From Basidiobolus ranarum (Eukaryota; Basidiobolomycota; Basidiobolomycetes; Basidiobolales): 22,448 nt of DNA. Positions 8,736-22,171 of the stretch are shown here, piece after piece (the stretch's first letter is position 1; every line of letters begins with the position of its first letter). The stretch spans positions 1-22,448 of the forward strand of contig JASJQH010007061.1 in assembly GCA_040143965.1 (NCBI GenBank), in the 5' to 3' direction. The position numbers and the translations under genes are program-made. The notes under the pieces were generated by a model that made no database searches, had not been told where the DNA came from, and was given only the letters and a program-made list of their open reading frames with translations.

Positions 8736-11700
8736 ATGAGTGTTCTAAACTTATTAGAAATTGCTTCTACTCTCGATATATCTTCTCAATTTCGCTTACC
8801 AATAATGGACTCTGCATCTGTTGCTTTCTGCCTTGTTCAACCCGCCCTTAACACTATCCACGACATTGGTGACTTTAGTAATAGCTCTATTAATGTAGTC
8901 TCCACCTCCGTTGACTGCCAATACGAACCAAATGGCTTACCTTTGAGCAAATTAACTCAGCTTTGTGATCAAATCGTGGAATTACCCTGCTCTTACGAAA
9001 TCAAACCCACTAACCTAAATAAATGTACCACTGAAGAGCAAGGTTCTAACGTTCGTTACGTGATCCTCTTGTCAGGCCCGTCCCCTCAACTTATTGTTAC
9101 TCAGCGCGCTCTTCTGGAAAGATATCCCTCGGAGGTAGCTAGATATTGCCTCTTCATTTAGAATCGTCACTAATTGTTGCTTCTATTTTCAGGCGGGAGT
9201 AACCTTAAAGATTCATTGTGACGGTAATTTGTTTGAAGGCAACGAGTGGAAGCCAGAAATCCAGGCTAAAATTGATGATATCATTCGAGATGAAGAAGTT
9301 ATAATCAACTTGATCCCAACAAGTACCCAAGTATTTTCTGATACCGAGAAAGAGCAAGCCGTAGTTAATCTATCGATCCAGGGAAACCCCGGTGCTGTCG
9401 AGAGAGCCAAACAGGCGATTTTACGCTTGGAGCAAACTCATGTAAGAGATTTGAATTGTATTTGGATGACCCTAACCCTTACTCACTAATCCCATGTACT
9501 TTCCGCATTATAAAGCACAACGTGCATTGTGAAGAACTTAAAGTTGATGCACATCTGTTGGGAATTGTTTCCGGGCCTAATAGCTCCTACATCAGATCAA
9601 TTGAAAAAGAAACCCGGACCAGAATTATAGTTCCGAAATCATACGGAAATCTTTTGGAAACTAACTCCATTCCAACCCCTCCCAGAAGCATTCTTGTACT
9701 AGGTGACCAAAGTCAAGTAGAGAAAGCGACCCAAATGCTTAATAACTCCATATCTAAAGCGGTATAGTCATGAGCGTCATCATTATCACCTACAGATATA
9801 TCATTCTGACATGGTCATATTTTCGAATGTAATAATAGAATATGGACTTGATCAAGAGACACATTACTCTTCAGCCACGTAAGCTTGACTGGTTACCCGT
9901 TCTTAAATACTCAGAACTGATTGATACTATGGAAGTCAATGGTAAGTGTTGGTACAGATATCATTCAACTAGATGTCAATATTCATTTCTTTGGTAGGTA
10001 CATCCATAATATTTCCTGGTGTCAAATCGGCTCATCCATATGTCATTGTCTATGGCCAGAATGAAGTCGAGGTTTCACGAACTACCAAAACAATCATGCA
10101 AATGGTAAGAATATTTACAGGCATTTACAGTGCACCATAACCATACAGTTTCTGATAATTGCATCTTATGATAGACCAGTGGCATCTTCTCTGGATGGCT
10201 TTGGTTAGAGAATAACATTCCTAGCAGTCAAGCTATTCAATTGCCTTCTCAAGAAGAAACTGAGCAATTGATGAATCGCATTTGTGTGACTTCTGGTGCT
10301 GAGGTAGCCTTTCGCAATTGTTGCTTTGAAGTATGTGGAGAGCCTGATCAGCTTAAAACCGCATTTAGACTGATTGGCAACGAATATTCGTTCCAGGTAA
10401 GAAGCACTCCTTTCTAAGCTTTGATCATCAATATACTAAAAAGAACATCTCTTAGCTCTTTCAACGGGAAACCAAATTCCAAGTGGAATTGGCTACTGAG
10501 CATAGAGAGTTTATTAGCGGGAAAAAGAATGGAAAGATTAACAAAATCATGAAAGTGACTAATACCAAAATCGGATTTGAAAATCTAAATGAATGCAACT
10601 TCTTTATTAACATCTACAGTCCAGAGTGCAGTAAAACACTCGAGGGACTAAAACTTCTTCAGGTTAGCTAGTAATTCAAGAGATTACTATGAAATCTACT
10701 AAACGATTTATGGATATTTTAGGAGGAACTTCCAGCTGAGATTTCTTTCTATGTTCCTGAAAACTACCATAAGCGCATCATTGGTGTGGGTGGAAAAAAT
10801 ATTCAACGGATTATGAAGCAATTCGGTGTCTATGTGAAATTCTCGACAGCTGAAGAGTTTGCAGCCCAAGGAGCCTGCATTGAGTCGGGCGATAACGTCG
10901 TGGCGAGAACACCCGCCAAGAATATCAATAACCTTACCAATTTTAAAAAGACTATCATAGATATGGTTGAAAGCAAGGTATATTTTCGATTTCACTATTT
11001 TGCCAGAATGATTGATTTACTCATCTTGTATCATAATAGGATCAAGAATGGGTGCTCAACTCTAACGATTATCATTCGTCTGGATTTGTGTCTGAGCCTT
11101 TGCCAATGTCCAAGAGCAACTTTACACGCAAAGATTCAGGATTTTCGTATTCTTCGTTATCAAATAATGATGCGTATGAACCCACTATGCATGTATCGCA
11201 AAGACTACAGGATCTTGCATTGAATGAAAGTCGTGTTCGTTATCCATCCTCGGCTAATTTGCACCTTGCTGTCGATTCTGAGGCATTCAAGTTTTTGGTG
11301 AAAAAGATCAAACACGAGCTCAATATTATCTTGATATCGTCTCCACGCGACTATAATGACCTTCCATCTATGAGAAATAATATGGTTGATCAAGGATTTC
11401 ATACTTTTGTTATGAGATATGAAACAAGAGAGGCTAGCCTAATACCACGAGCTCAACAGATGTTACAAGATTTCCTTGCTGCGAATCATGTGAGTTTCTA
11501 CAAATGAATACATGCTCACTATTGTTGCTGATAAGTTATCACAGGCTCCTTTGACTAGTGTCGGCTTTGGTACTGATGACCCTTACCGTCTTCCTGGTAG
11601 ACATATCCCAGTTTCTGCCCCAGGTAAAGATTATACCAAGATATGTATAGGTGTATCCAGACTGACGCAAATAACACAGGGCATATGCGCGACAATCGAA

Positions 11701-12356
11701 GCTATTCATTGTTTGACCACAGATCCACTGGCTCATTTTTCGAACCCACAGTACAGGTAATATTATGAAGTAATTTTGGAGATTACGGTATTGAGTTTAA
11801 CCAATTTTAATCGAATACAGAGACGACAAACTGAACAAGGAATCACCTCTAATGTAAGTCGTAACACGTTGGATTTACTTGAAAATGGTTTTAACATGAA
11901 TCTTCTCTATCAATCAGCTCCAAATTCATCGCTCAGCTCGTGTTATCTCCGAATCATTCTTTGAGGAGAAGGTAAGTCCTGTTTGATTTCAATTCCGTTT
12001 TTGAAAGGACTAGTATTGACATCATTCTCTACACTTCAGAACAGTCTCAAGAACAACGTGTGGTCAAGTCCCTCATATGCTCATGACAGTATGGATAATC
12101 TTATTCATATCGTCAATCAATTACATATCTAACTTCCTATTCATTAGACGCACTCCCCAGGGCCCATTACAATGGTGCTCCTCGGCATATGTCCCAAGAA
12201 GGTAGACCTTATCACAACGACGCATCAGGTTGGCCAACTAGACGTGGTCTTGGACAAGGATTTAATCCATTTCAGACACCATCCAATGGTCCAACCGGTA
12301 CTGATGGTAACCCAACTCCAAAGGCCTCATTCTATTCCGGCTACTACGGATTTTAA
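8736..12356 (+). CDS. Multi-KH-domain RNA-binding protein, 912 aa, 15 exons
   Basis: This is a probable mRNA-binding regulator of the BICC1/vigilin/fungal Khd4-like group; the exact family is uncertain. Exons: 8736-9134, 9193-9441, 9516-9761, 9839-9941, 9998-10104, 10175-10396, 10456-10662, 10723-10977, 11040-11489, 11545-11623, 11680-11756, 11821-11853, 11918-11971, 12040-12088, 12148-12356 (2739 nt, one frame). Two clear KH type I repeats lie side by side: HREFISGKKNGKINKIMK (about 457-474) and YHKRIIGVGGKNIQRIMK (about 526-543), each with a GxxG loop. Upstream, VDAHLLGIVSGPNSSYIRSI (about 225-244) and the segment near 320-370 look like degenerate KH folds lacking a proper GxxG. A weak one may lie near 660-700. 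The C-terminus is disordered and rich in Gly, Pro, Asn and Tyr (SGWPTRRGLGQG, ending FYSGYYGF). The 33-nt exon 12 is supported only by frame and splice sites. Confidence 0.85.
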
Positions 12357-12980
12357 ATCCAGCTAACCAAATAGATGCACACAGTTGTTTCCTCCTGATC
12401 AAGTCAAAATATAGTAACTTTGGCAAGATGTTAATTTAATTTCTTTCTTTTCTCCGCGTAAACATAATTTTTAGAATAGAATCGCCTCTTTTCTTGTAAC
12501 CGACATATCTTACCTTATCTCAGATAGAAATCACCGCTTTTTGAGGAAAAAATATCCCAAAGAAAAAGAGAAGTTTTGTCTTGGATATACCTTTTTCTCT
12601 TCTTTAATCAACAAAAAAAAATTCACTAATTTCATAATCGCCATCTGTATCAATGTACTCCGCTACCAGATGCTTGTGATATAGTTTGATAATTCTCCGA
12701 ATTTCTCGTAACCTGGACTTTTGCTAGTCATTCCTACAGGGCGGTCACTTCCTTTTAATCTACCAATTTTGCCCCTTCTCTTGTAAAGTGAGATAGATAA
12801 AAATAGATAGAACACTTCGTATTATAAAATAAATTCAACGATATCTTCTTTCTGCCACCCAAACGAATGAACCCAACCATAAGTATTTGAAAAGATTCGC
12901 TAAATTGATGTTGTGTTCTATGTACGTTGATTTATTCTACATCTTTGGAACTAAATCAAGGATGATCACTATCCGGTGTT
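12357..12980. other. Convergent 3' intergenic region
   Basis: This 624-bp gap lies between the stop codons of the KH-domain gene and TRM7 and must hold both 3' UTRs. It is AT-rich with a pyrimidine-rich patch near 12580-12605. No gene or RNA structure was recognised. Confidence 0.4.
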
Positions 12981-14435
<1,455 letters not shown>

Positions 14436-14874
14436 ATTTTTACTAGAGTGGTTCAAATGGTTTAGAGCCTCCTAATGCACTTAAAATCAAGCACCTATTT
14501 CTTTCGTTTTTTTTTTATTTACTAAATTGTCGTGCTATGAGTCCAATCGAATATGGATTTGGGTATTTCCATTCTTGGATGGCTACTGGTACATCTATTT
14601 CTAGTGAAATTGCTGGTGATGATTATATGTGAAACTAAACGACTTTATTCTACAGTATTTCTAATGAAAGGAAAGGGAAGGGAAAGGAAGGGGAAGAAGA
14701 AAAAGAAAAGGTTAAATAGGAGATGATGGAAAACTTTCTAAATATGAATTAGTGGAGAATAGCTTTAGCAATGAATGATGTGAGGATTTTAATGTCCATA
14801 GATTGAAGACAATGTGAGACAAGAAAACTGGATGACTTTCAACAAGCTTCTATATACAACTTTACAACTCTACT
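14436..14874. other. TRM7 upstream region / HROB 3' region
   Basis: This 439-bp gap between the TRM7 start and the HROB stop contains the TRM7 promoter and a strong purine tract. No gene is seen. Confidence 0.4.
14666..14711 (+). repeat. Polypurine tract, low complexity
   Basis: 46 consecutive purines made of irregular GGGAA/GGAAA units, so the minus strand is all pyrimidine. It lies 231-276 bp above the TRM7 start codon and could act as a nucleosome-excluding promoter element, but this is only a guess from composition. Confidence 0.6.
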
Positions 14875-17188
14875 TTAAATCAAATCATCTTCAAAAAATG
14901 ATTCTTCGATACCGTCCAGTAGACAATCTAGATCTTCTTCAATCACCGGTTGAGTGCTCGAGAATAAACTTTGAGAAGCAAATGCAGGTGGCGACTGTTC
15001 AGCGTTCGATGAACTATTGGAATCCTTCGGCAGTGGTCTTCCCGCACTTGTACCAGACATCGGATTGGGTAGAGATTTGTCAGGGCTAGATGGTAGATTC
15101 TTACTAAACAATCGATCAGTGAATAACTGTTTCTTTGGTCCAGGTAACTTGGGCTCATCTAGCATGTTAGAGGCTTCTATCAACTCCGAACTCTTTCGTT
15201 TGAGAAAAAGAGGAATATCACCATTAGAGGGGCTGAGCCTTGGATCAGATATAGATTTGGCCTGGGTAGATGATGAAATTAGGCTCTGCTGATCATCTAC
15301 ACTGAAAGACTCGGTCTGATGGAAGAGTGAGTCAGAGAAATCCGATTTCGACTTTTCTCTTAAAGGTGAATAACTAGGATCGTTTGGTTGGCAACTAGAC
15401 TGAGTCGCGGAGGGAGATAGAACTTCTTCTCGAGTGGATGGGAACAAATGGAGTATGTTTTGTGGTGTGACATTGAGATAGTGTGAATGTAGACTAGGAC
15501 TAAATACAGACACCTAGTAACGAACATGTAAGTATCTCGCATGGCAATGTAGTGAAAGAAACTCAATTTACCTGTTGAAGCACCAGTACAGTACCCGTGG
15601 AGATATCGTCTGGATACATCTCGACAACTTTTCGATGAATAGTACCACTGATCTCACCGGTTGGGTCAACAAAGGTTACGCCTACATTGATTTCATTCGA
15701 CCTGGTTTCTTTTATCATCAATATAACGTATGGGATCTTTTTCTGAAAACCATGATCCAGGATGTACTGAATATTGTAGCTGAGAAAGGGTGAAGCATTT
15801 TTCACGAATGGGACTGTGGATGGTGTGTACTTGGGCAGGTTCAAAGTCAACAGCATCTTAGACCAAGCTCCTGACACAAAGTCATCTTCCTGGAATGACG
15901 GGACACCATTGCGCGAAGGGGTTTTAGGTGAACTCAGTATGTTCGATCCAGGGGCATCCTGGTGTATCGGTTTCGTCTTCGGATCGAACGAACCCATAGC
16001 GAGCATATCTCCAGCAGGTCCAGGTAATCTACGTATTCTAGACTTAATCTTTCCAGTGCTACTGTTCTTTCGGTTGGTATGTGAAGTCAATGTAGCAGTA
16101 TCATTTCGGATATTTTGGCGAGGCTCAGAAAATGACTTGGAAAGCGTCTGATTTGTTGGAGTTTGTAAACGGCTAACGTTTAACGATGCTAAAAAGCTCC
16201 CTTTGGGCTTTGATGGAGTTTGTGGATCCACATGCTCCTGTCCATGTTTACTAGAGGGTTCAGAGACTAGTCGACTTGAATCTTTGCTCCGATGATTATT
16301 GAACGATTGAGCAATCAATTTATCGTTTGCTTGTTTTTGAACGGGGACTGACTCCGCAAGATCTCGATGAGGCTTCAAAGGCGCACTAGGTTTCGGTGAG
16401 CCTTCGGAATTCTTAGTCGATGTACTGCATATACTATTGAGTGGATTCTTAGAAGGATCACTGTGATTGTTCTTAGGTTTCTTATACAAAAATTTTTGAA
16501 GTGTTTGACTGCCAGACAGAGTTGGAGTTTGAGCATGGTTAGAAGTATGAAGTTGTGGTGAGGCTGATATAATACGTTCATCCGATGTATCTACCATGGG
16601 CTTATTATTCTTAATATGATTGGAAGGTTTGTCGTTATTAGGACCATTTTTCGTCACGGGAAGAGGACTTTCAGTAACAGGAGCGATATTAGCCTCTGAA
16701 TTATTGGTGACCATTTGAACTTTGGATTTCGAAGAGTATCCAGTGCCAGTGCGAAGAAATTTGGGAGATGACGTTGATCTCATAGGAGTCGAAACCTTTT
16801 CAATTTCCAATACATCTTCTGGAACTTTTATTTGCGACTGTTGGGATTGTTGTTCCTCAATTTCATCCAGTAAATCCAAAAGATCTTGATCAGCTTCCAT
16901 AACTTCAAAATCATCTTGAAATGGTTGGTTCGGTTTAGTTACAGAACCACTAGAAGGTTTATTATTGACTTTCTGTAAAATAACGTGGACAAGTTTAAGT
17001 TGATAAGTCATTTTAAAAATGAATTTATCTGATAACTAACCTCGCCAGTACCGAGAGTAGGTGGGGGAGTGACATGTTGACCTTCACGTAATTTGGAGAG
17101 AGCTGCCTGCAGGTTCTAAAGTTTAGAGGGAATGAGTTTAAGATAAATTAAATAACTAAACTGGTTTCTTGTCTACAACCTTGAACAT
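14875..17188 (-). CDS. HROB: Homologous recombination OB-fold protein (HROB/MCM8IP-like), 707 aa, 4 exons
   Basis: In animals HROB (C17orf53/MCM8IP) loads and stimulates the MCM8-MCM9 helicase during homologous recombination and crosslink repair. Exons: 17188-17180, 17115-17041, 16972-15572, 15513-14875 (2124 nt). The N-terminal half is disordered and Ser/Thr/Pro/Asn-rich, with an acidic patch DLLDLLDEIEEQQ near 58-70. The conserved block begins with RRLPGPAG (342-349), the MCM-interaction-type motif seen in animal HROB. It continues with GAWSKMLLTL (about 396), IPYVILMIKE, VDPTGEISGTIHRKV (463-477), LVLQQVSVFSPSLHSHYLNV (491-510, spanning the last intron) and TPQNILHLFPS: an OB fold. The extreme C-terminus is acidic (EEDLDCLLDGIEESFFEDD), again as in animals. 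The 9-nt first exon (ATG TTC AAG, donor GTTGTA) is the weakest part. An upstream exon is required, because TAG precedes exon 2 in frame. Confidence 0.88.
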
Positions 17189-17529
17189 ATCGAACAGTAT
17201 ACACTGAACAAAGGCAAACAAACTCGTTCAAGCTTTACGAAAGAGAAAACCAAATATATGCCCAAAGAGTAAACAATACCAGAAATATATACACATTTAA
17301 TTTGTGATCTACATTTCCATATTTTGAGGTTTATCTATATTCTTCTAATAAACGAAATTGCGGTTGATCGCCTAAACATCGAACTTTAACCTGAGTCTAT
17401 CTATCAAAAATCAGGTTTCGTAAATTATCATTGGACTTAATCGCTTGGATAGGTATCTTGATAGCAATAAAAGTTTACTAGAACAAAAGAAAATAATGTT
17501 GATTTCCAATAATCTAATCAAACAACCAG
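17189..17529. promoter_or_regulatory. HROB upstream region
   Basis: AT-rich DNA between the HROB start (minus) and the tRNA-Pro gene (plus). The two transcription units are divergent. It holds their 5' flanks; no specific motif was identified beyond the CAACCAG segment just before the tRNA. Confidence 0.35.
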
Positions 17530-17601
17530 GGCTCAATGGTCTAGTCGTATGATTCCTCGTTCGGGTCGTGGAGGTCCCGGGTTCAATTCCCGGTTGAGCC
17601 C
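17530..17601 (+). tRNA. tRNA-Pro (anticodon CGG), copy 2
   Basis: The 72-nt sequence is identical to the copy at 6876-6947 and has the same two unusual features: a U-U mismatch in the anticodon stem and C at the G18 position. The internal promoter boxes are readable. The A box region is TGGTCTAGTCGTATGATT and the B box is GGTTCAATTCC. A five-T terminator follows after TCAC. Its 5' flank (ATCAAACAACCAG) resembles that of copy 1, but the 3' flank differs, so the duplicated segment is barely larger than the gene. Confidence 0.9.
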
Positions 17602-17764
17602 TCACTTTTTGCATCATTATAATCACGACTCTATCTCAATATTAGTATATCTCTCCACTAATGATTGATCTTACCATCTGTATTTCCTGCCAAAATATCT
17701 TTTGTTACTAAGAAATTGCACAACTTCCCATCCTTGACATCTGGTAGTATAAAATAGCAGCTAG
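17602..17764. other. Spacer between tRNA-Pro and repeat R1 copy 3
   Basis: 163 bp of AT-rich sequence containing the Pol III terminator. Nothing else was seen. Confidence 0.35.
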
Positions 17765-17993
17765 AGTAACGGATGAACAAATTGGATCATGTGCACATGC
17801 CACGGTGATTAGGTATCTTACGGCCAAGTCACTGCCATGACAGCTATTTTAGTTGTCTTAAGTGCTCTAGATGGAAAGTCAACAATTAGGAACCAACTAC
17901 CAGTAACCATTTGTTTGGTCTGTGGGAAATTGTGCCGATGCGTTGACCATATCTCCACTTCTTTTATTCTAAAACACATTGGAATTTTTACTA
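17765..17993 (-). repeat. Dispersed repeat R1, copy 3 of 3 (229 bp, inverted)
   Basis: The reverse complement aligns end to end with 7515-7744. Differences are confined almost entirely to the outer 25 bp at one end (ATTTGTTCATCC against ATTATTCATCC, and CTCTAG against CTAGG). Its orientation is opposite to copies 1 and 2, so it can support an inversion of about 10 kb by recombination with copy 2. Confidence 0.9.
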
Positions 17994-18248
17994 TTAAATA
18001 ATAACATTGAAATATACAATATTGCTCTGAAACAACCACACATAATGTTTCTATCTATCCAACATAACGGAATCATGAAGATAAATATAACAAGAGCCTA
18101 TGATTACTGGTATTGCTTTATTATATTCTTGGTTAGTGAAATTAAAACTTCCATAGGACAGTTGAAAAAATTCTATAATTCTAATGATATCCGTTGCGTC
18201 AAGAAACCAATCAAAATAAGCCCCTCCTGATCATTAGGTGGGCATAAT
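17994..18248. other. IPI1 3' flank
   Basis: 255 bp between repeat R1 copy 3 and the IPI1 stop codon, presumably including its 3' UTR. No other feature was seen. Confidence 0.35.
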
Positions 18249-21200
18249 TTAATTGAAATGATTCATTACTTCATCTAAATAGATCTTGGTTGTTACGTTG
18301 AAATCAGAAGCTAAGTTGATTGAAGGGTTAGAAGTAAGCAAAACAAACATTTACAAAGGGATATTTACCTTCTGTACAGGCATTGATGCTGCGTAAAATT
18401 CTGTCATTCAACTTTCCAAGGTAATATAAAAGTTCGATTGTTAACCGTTGCAGATCCTCGGGAAGTGAGTTAAAGGGGCCAAAGATAGGACCTAACGAGA
18501 AACAGGAAGTTAGCGAACTAGCGAATATGAAGATCAGTTTACACAACTTACCTTTGTTGGGAACAGTCACGTGGAAGAATGGAACCAAATTTAGCTGTAG
18601 AGAGTTGTGGAATGAACTGTCAAATAGATTGGATTTGTCTTGATTGATGAGATCCCGTAAAGCTCTTAATATTACCTGTCATAACATTTTGGGTAAGTTC
18701 AATAGCATATCCATAGGTTTTTTCAGAGCACACTTACTCGGCTTGTATTAGGTGAATTGCTTCTTAATGCCCATAACGTTTTAGGCAAGCTAAGGATCCA
18801 AACCTTCACAGCACTGGTAAGACCGGCCGATTCACCAACTATAAAGGATCCAGCATATTGAGGATGATTTTGGATCTTAAGAAGTATGTGAATACGAGAG
18901 CTTGATCATATTTTCATGTTCCTCTAGCTTACCGTAAGGATTCTCGTCAAAAACTCTAGAGCGAGTTTTTTGGTGATAGAATTAATATGCGAACGATTGC
19001 CGTAACTCATCAACGCCTAAAAATCAAGTCAGTAAGGTACTAAGCACCAACGATATTTTTGGAGTGTAAACTACCTTGAAAAGGATTTCTTGACGCTCAG
19101 TTTCCAAACTATTCAAAAATGTCCAGATAGATGGCATGAGAGCGATGAAGTGCTCCGGTTTGAAATCGGTGGTTTGAGTAGTCATGTTGGTTTCAACTTT
19201 CTCAAGCTATATTACTCAAGTTAGAAAGAAATGGAATAAGAAGGAAGTTTGTATTAAAGACAAACCTCCTCGCCCAAAGCAGAAAGAATATGCTGGTAAA
19301 CGCGGTCGGCCCACTTCGGGAAGATAGAGTTCTTTTCATCGTGAGAATTGAGGGAAATGAGAAATAGTGAAGTCAGCTCACAAAAAGCGGAATTCATATC
19401 CTGAAGGACAGATTCCACTTTAGCATCACGAATACCAAGTGCGTCATTACCAAAGGGGAAGTGTATCATGAAATGCTTGAGGAGCAGTTGAAGGTGCTCT
19501 TCTATCCACTTCTTCTTCACTTTACGGATTGTATTTCCACTCATGCCAGTTCGCCACAACACTCGCATCAACTTTAGCACTAGGTATACTGCTTCCAAAG
19601 ATGGTGTCATACTAACTGACCCAGTGGCAGTGAAAACGTTGGGTGAAGCTTCTAGCCATGTAGAGAGTAAGAATGGATTCAGGATTTCCAACATCTACTT
19701 GATCATAAAGAACATTAACTGGTGCTTAGCCGGAGAAAAACTAAAAGATTCAAAAATATACCTGAATGCTTTCTACTTCAACATCATCAGTGTCATGACT
19801 AATTCCTCCAACCGTTTGTCCCTCAGACTTGTTAAGAGTGCTCTTGTTGCTTGTATCGAATAAGTTCAAATGAGAATAAGAGGGCATAGTAGTATATTGC
19901 TCAGCATGAGGGAAAACCGTAATCGAGTTCTACATAATAGCTAGAGATGAGAAGTCCAGTCGCATGTTGAAAGGCTAAGCTAGTTCAACCTACCTTAGAA
20001 TCAGGCTTCCATGACACAGTGTTGGATTCAGTATCCATCATGGAAGCATTCTTAGAGCCTCCAACATAGTCAGATAAAAACCAAAACCTGTGGAGAAATT
20101 TAACATCGTTTCCAACCCTAAGTGGCATGTGAACAAACTTACGCGTCGCGTGAGGAATCATGGTACTTCAGCTTGATTTCCAAGAATTTATACAGACTGT
20201 TCATGGTGCTAATCTTGGACTATGATATGATAAGGGTTAGCATTGGCTAGACCTAATGGTGAGCTAGTAAAAATCCTTACGCCAGCATAACCTAGCTGAC
20301 TACGGCTACTAGACAAGGCAAATGCGCTGGCTATATTGCACAACAGTTAGTGCAGTTAGATAACATAGACTGAATAGCAGTTAAGTACCAGTAGTGATCT
20401 TTGTTGTGTTTGCAGTGGTTGAATCCACATTAAGTAAACTGATATAATTGGGGATGATCTAAAGCAAGCATCAGTGGCAGAGTACAGGTTGATTCTTGAC
20501 ATTGCATATCTTACCTTTTCCGAATATTTGATAACAGTTTGTGGCGAGATGTCAATCCAAAGATTTAAAAACTTGAGTGCATCAGTCCGAATATCTTCAT
20601 GTATATGAGTCATAGCCGAGCAAGTATATACAATAAGGAGGGGCAGGAAAGGATGAAGATCTGATTGATCGAGTTGTGGAAGAAACTCTGAAAAAAAGGT
20701 GTGCACTCCTTTGCGAACAGCTTCGTCCTAAGCAAATAAAGTCAGCTAAATATTCATATCGATAATCATGGGAGAAAACTAACATCGTCGACAAGCAGTC
20801 TGGTCATAGTGTTGATTAATGTTCCGAGAGAGCCACGAAGAACGTGTGGATGTCTGTTGAGGAGATCTTGGGTTCCGTGGATTGCATCTAATTTTTACCC
20901 ATTAATTTCTGCTGAATTATGGTCAAACACAGAATTTCGTTGGCTCCATACCTTTACGAACCGCAGAGCTGTAATGCTTCAATTGAGGGATGAGTTCATT
21001 GAGGGACTGATTTCTAACGTTTGTTAATTCGTTTGTTTTATCGAGTGCAATGCTCTGGTTCGGCAAAGAAACGGCTAATATTACAAAATAAATTAAGCTT
21101 ATGGACGGGATTCAATCTCGAAGGTAGAGCTACTGGTACCTCTGGATTTGAAACTCGTATCGGTGAAATTATCCGCTTGAACCTTTTTCTTTCCTACTTT

Positions 21201-21325
21201 CAACTTGGTTTTCTATGTTCGTGGGTGAAAAGGGTCAGTATACATGACTACCAGGCTATGTTCATGGTACATACTTGAAAATCCACATTCTTCTGCTTCT
21301 TTTTACGGCTACTTGTTTTGGGCAT
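18249..21325 (-). CDS. IPI1: Pre-rRNA-processing protein Ipi1/TEX10, 704 aa, 17 exons
   Basis: Ipi1 is part of the Rix1 complex (with Rix1/PELP1 and Ipi3/WDR18) that works in ITS2 processing and late nuclear 60S maturation. Minus-strand exons: 21325-21275, 21212-21140, 21074-20952, 20887-20784, 20727-20515, 20458-20389, 20330-20281, 20219-20143, 20087-19994, 19929-19762, 19694-19266, 19206-19075, 19016-18933, 18875-18738, 18675-18552, 18491-18369, 18310-18249 (2115 nt, one frame). The basic start MPKTSSRKKKQKNVDFQ, then KTKLKVGKKKVQADNFTDTS and FKSRAVSLPNQSI, is the family signature. Helical ARM/HEAT-like repeats follow (VRKDAIHGTQDLL, VRKGVHTFFSEFLPQL, DIRTDALKFLNLW). The C-terminal half (KLALEFLTRILT, LPKTLWALR, IELLYYLGKLNDRI) resembles TEX10. 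At 704 aa it is about twice yeast Ipi1 and nearer to animal TEX10. The exact borders of exons 6, 7 and 14 are the least certain. Confidence 0.92.
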
Positions 21326-21824
21326 TTTGGTTAATAATGTATCTCTCTAAAATTACGAAACCAAATCACCGCTTCAAATTTCGATGTAGTGATTTTGTGA
21401 TTTGATGATTTTGTGTGGACTATCATTTGGTACGAAAAAGAAAAAAAAAATCCTTTTTTATCCAGATTCTGATAGGCTTTACATATTTCTCAACTACCCG
21501 ATCCGATCTTACATGGATTATGGTTTACTATACGCATATTTACTCCAACTGTGCTTAGTCTAATATCACTTGGTTCGAAGCTGGAAGATGAATATGATAC
21601 GTATTCAAATATACAAGTAGCTGTACACTTAAACTTGAAGGTGCCGAGTTCTCTAAGTTAATCCCTTCTTAACCCAGTTTGTAGGTCAAAAGTTCTGAGC
21701 ATAATCGTACCATATGTTGTGTATATTTCTTCCAATGTTATAGTCACTTTAGTAAATCAATATATAGCTCTAACTTACAGTAACCTAATTACTTAGTACT
21801 CCTCTTAATCAACTTACAATCTCT
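21326..21824. other. IPI1 upstream region
   Basis: About 0.5 kb of AT-rich DNA with an A-rich run near 21436-21450 followed by a T run. It holds the IPI1 promoter. No gene is seen. Confidence 0.4.
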
Positions 21825-22018
21825 CTAAAGTATTCTGGGAGCCTGTCGGAAGTGGTTTGGTGAAATAGAGGAGTTGGTGCTCTTCACTTGTTGATTAATT
21901 GAGTTGAAAGTTGACATTTATAGTTTTGTCAAGATGTAAGCAAACTAACATGTAGAATATGCTTAAAAAGATTCCAGGAACATGTGTGCTAAGTCTCGGG
22001 CTTCTAGTACAAGTTTGA
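21825..22018. repeat. Direct repeat A, copy 1
   Basis: About 194 bp, roughly 80% identical to 22264-22448 in the same orientation. Shared stretches include GTTGACATTTATAGTTTTGT and CCAGGAACATGTGTGC. All six frames carry stops in at least one of the two copies. It lies just beyond the inner end of the short LTR at 22101-22171 and is probably decayed element sequence. Confidence 0.8.
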
Positions 22019-22100
22019 AAAAACTATATCTCAGAGAACTTCTAAGTTGATAAAAATATTTTGAGTAAATTCCTATTGAAAACAATAAGTAATATCTCAG

Positions 22101-22171
22101 TGAAGTATAAGATAACTAGGTACTAAGCTAAATACAACTATATAGATGATTAGGCAATGCTAATTTCAACA
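22101..22171 (-). repeat. Short LTR of a copia-like element, copy 2 (71 bp)
   Basis: On the minus strand it starts TGTTGAAATTAGCATTGCC and ends TTATACTTCA. It is roughly 80% identical to 6502-6434. The bases just before its start are the polypurine tract TTGAGGGAGGG, so it has the position of a 3' LTR. No primer binding site follows it, as expected for a 3' LTR. Divergence from copy 1 shows they are not the two ends of one recent insertion. Confidence 0.6.

Noticed and set aside
14814-16151. Plus-strand frames of 72-111 codons opposite HROB
   Set aside because: They are antisense shadows of the long HROB exons. The minus-strand frame carries the conserved motifs.
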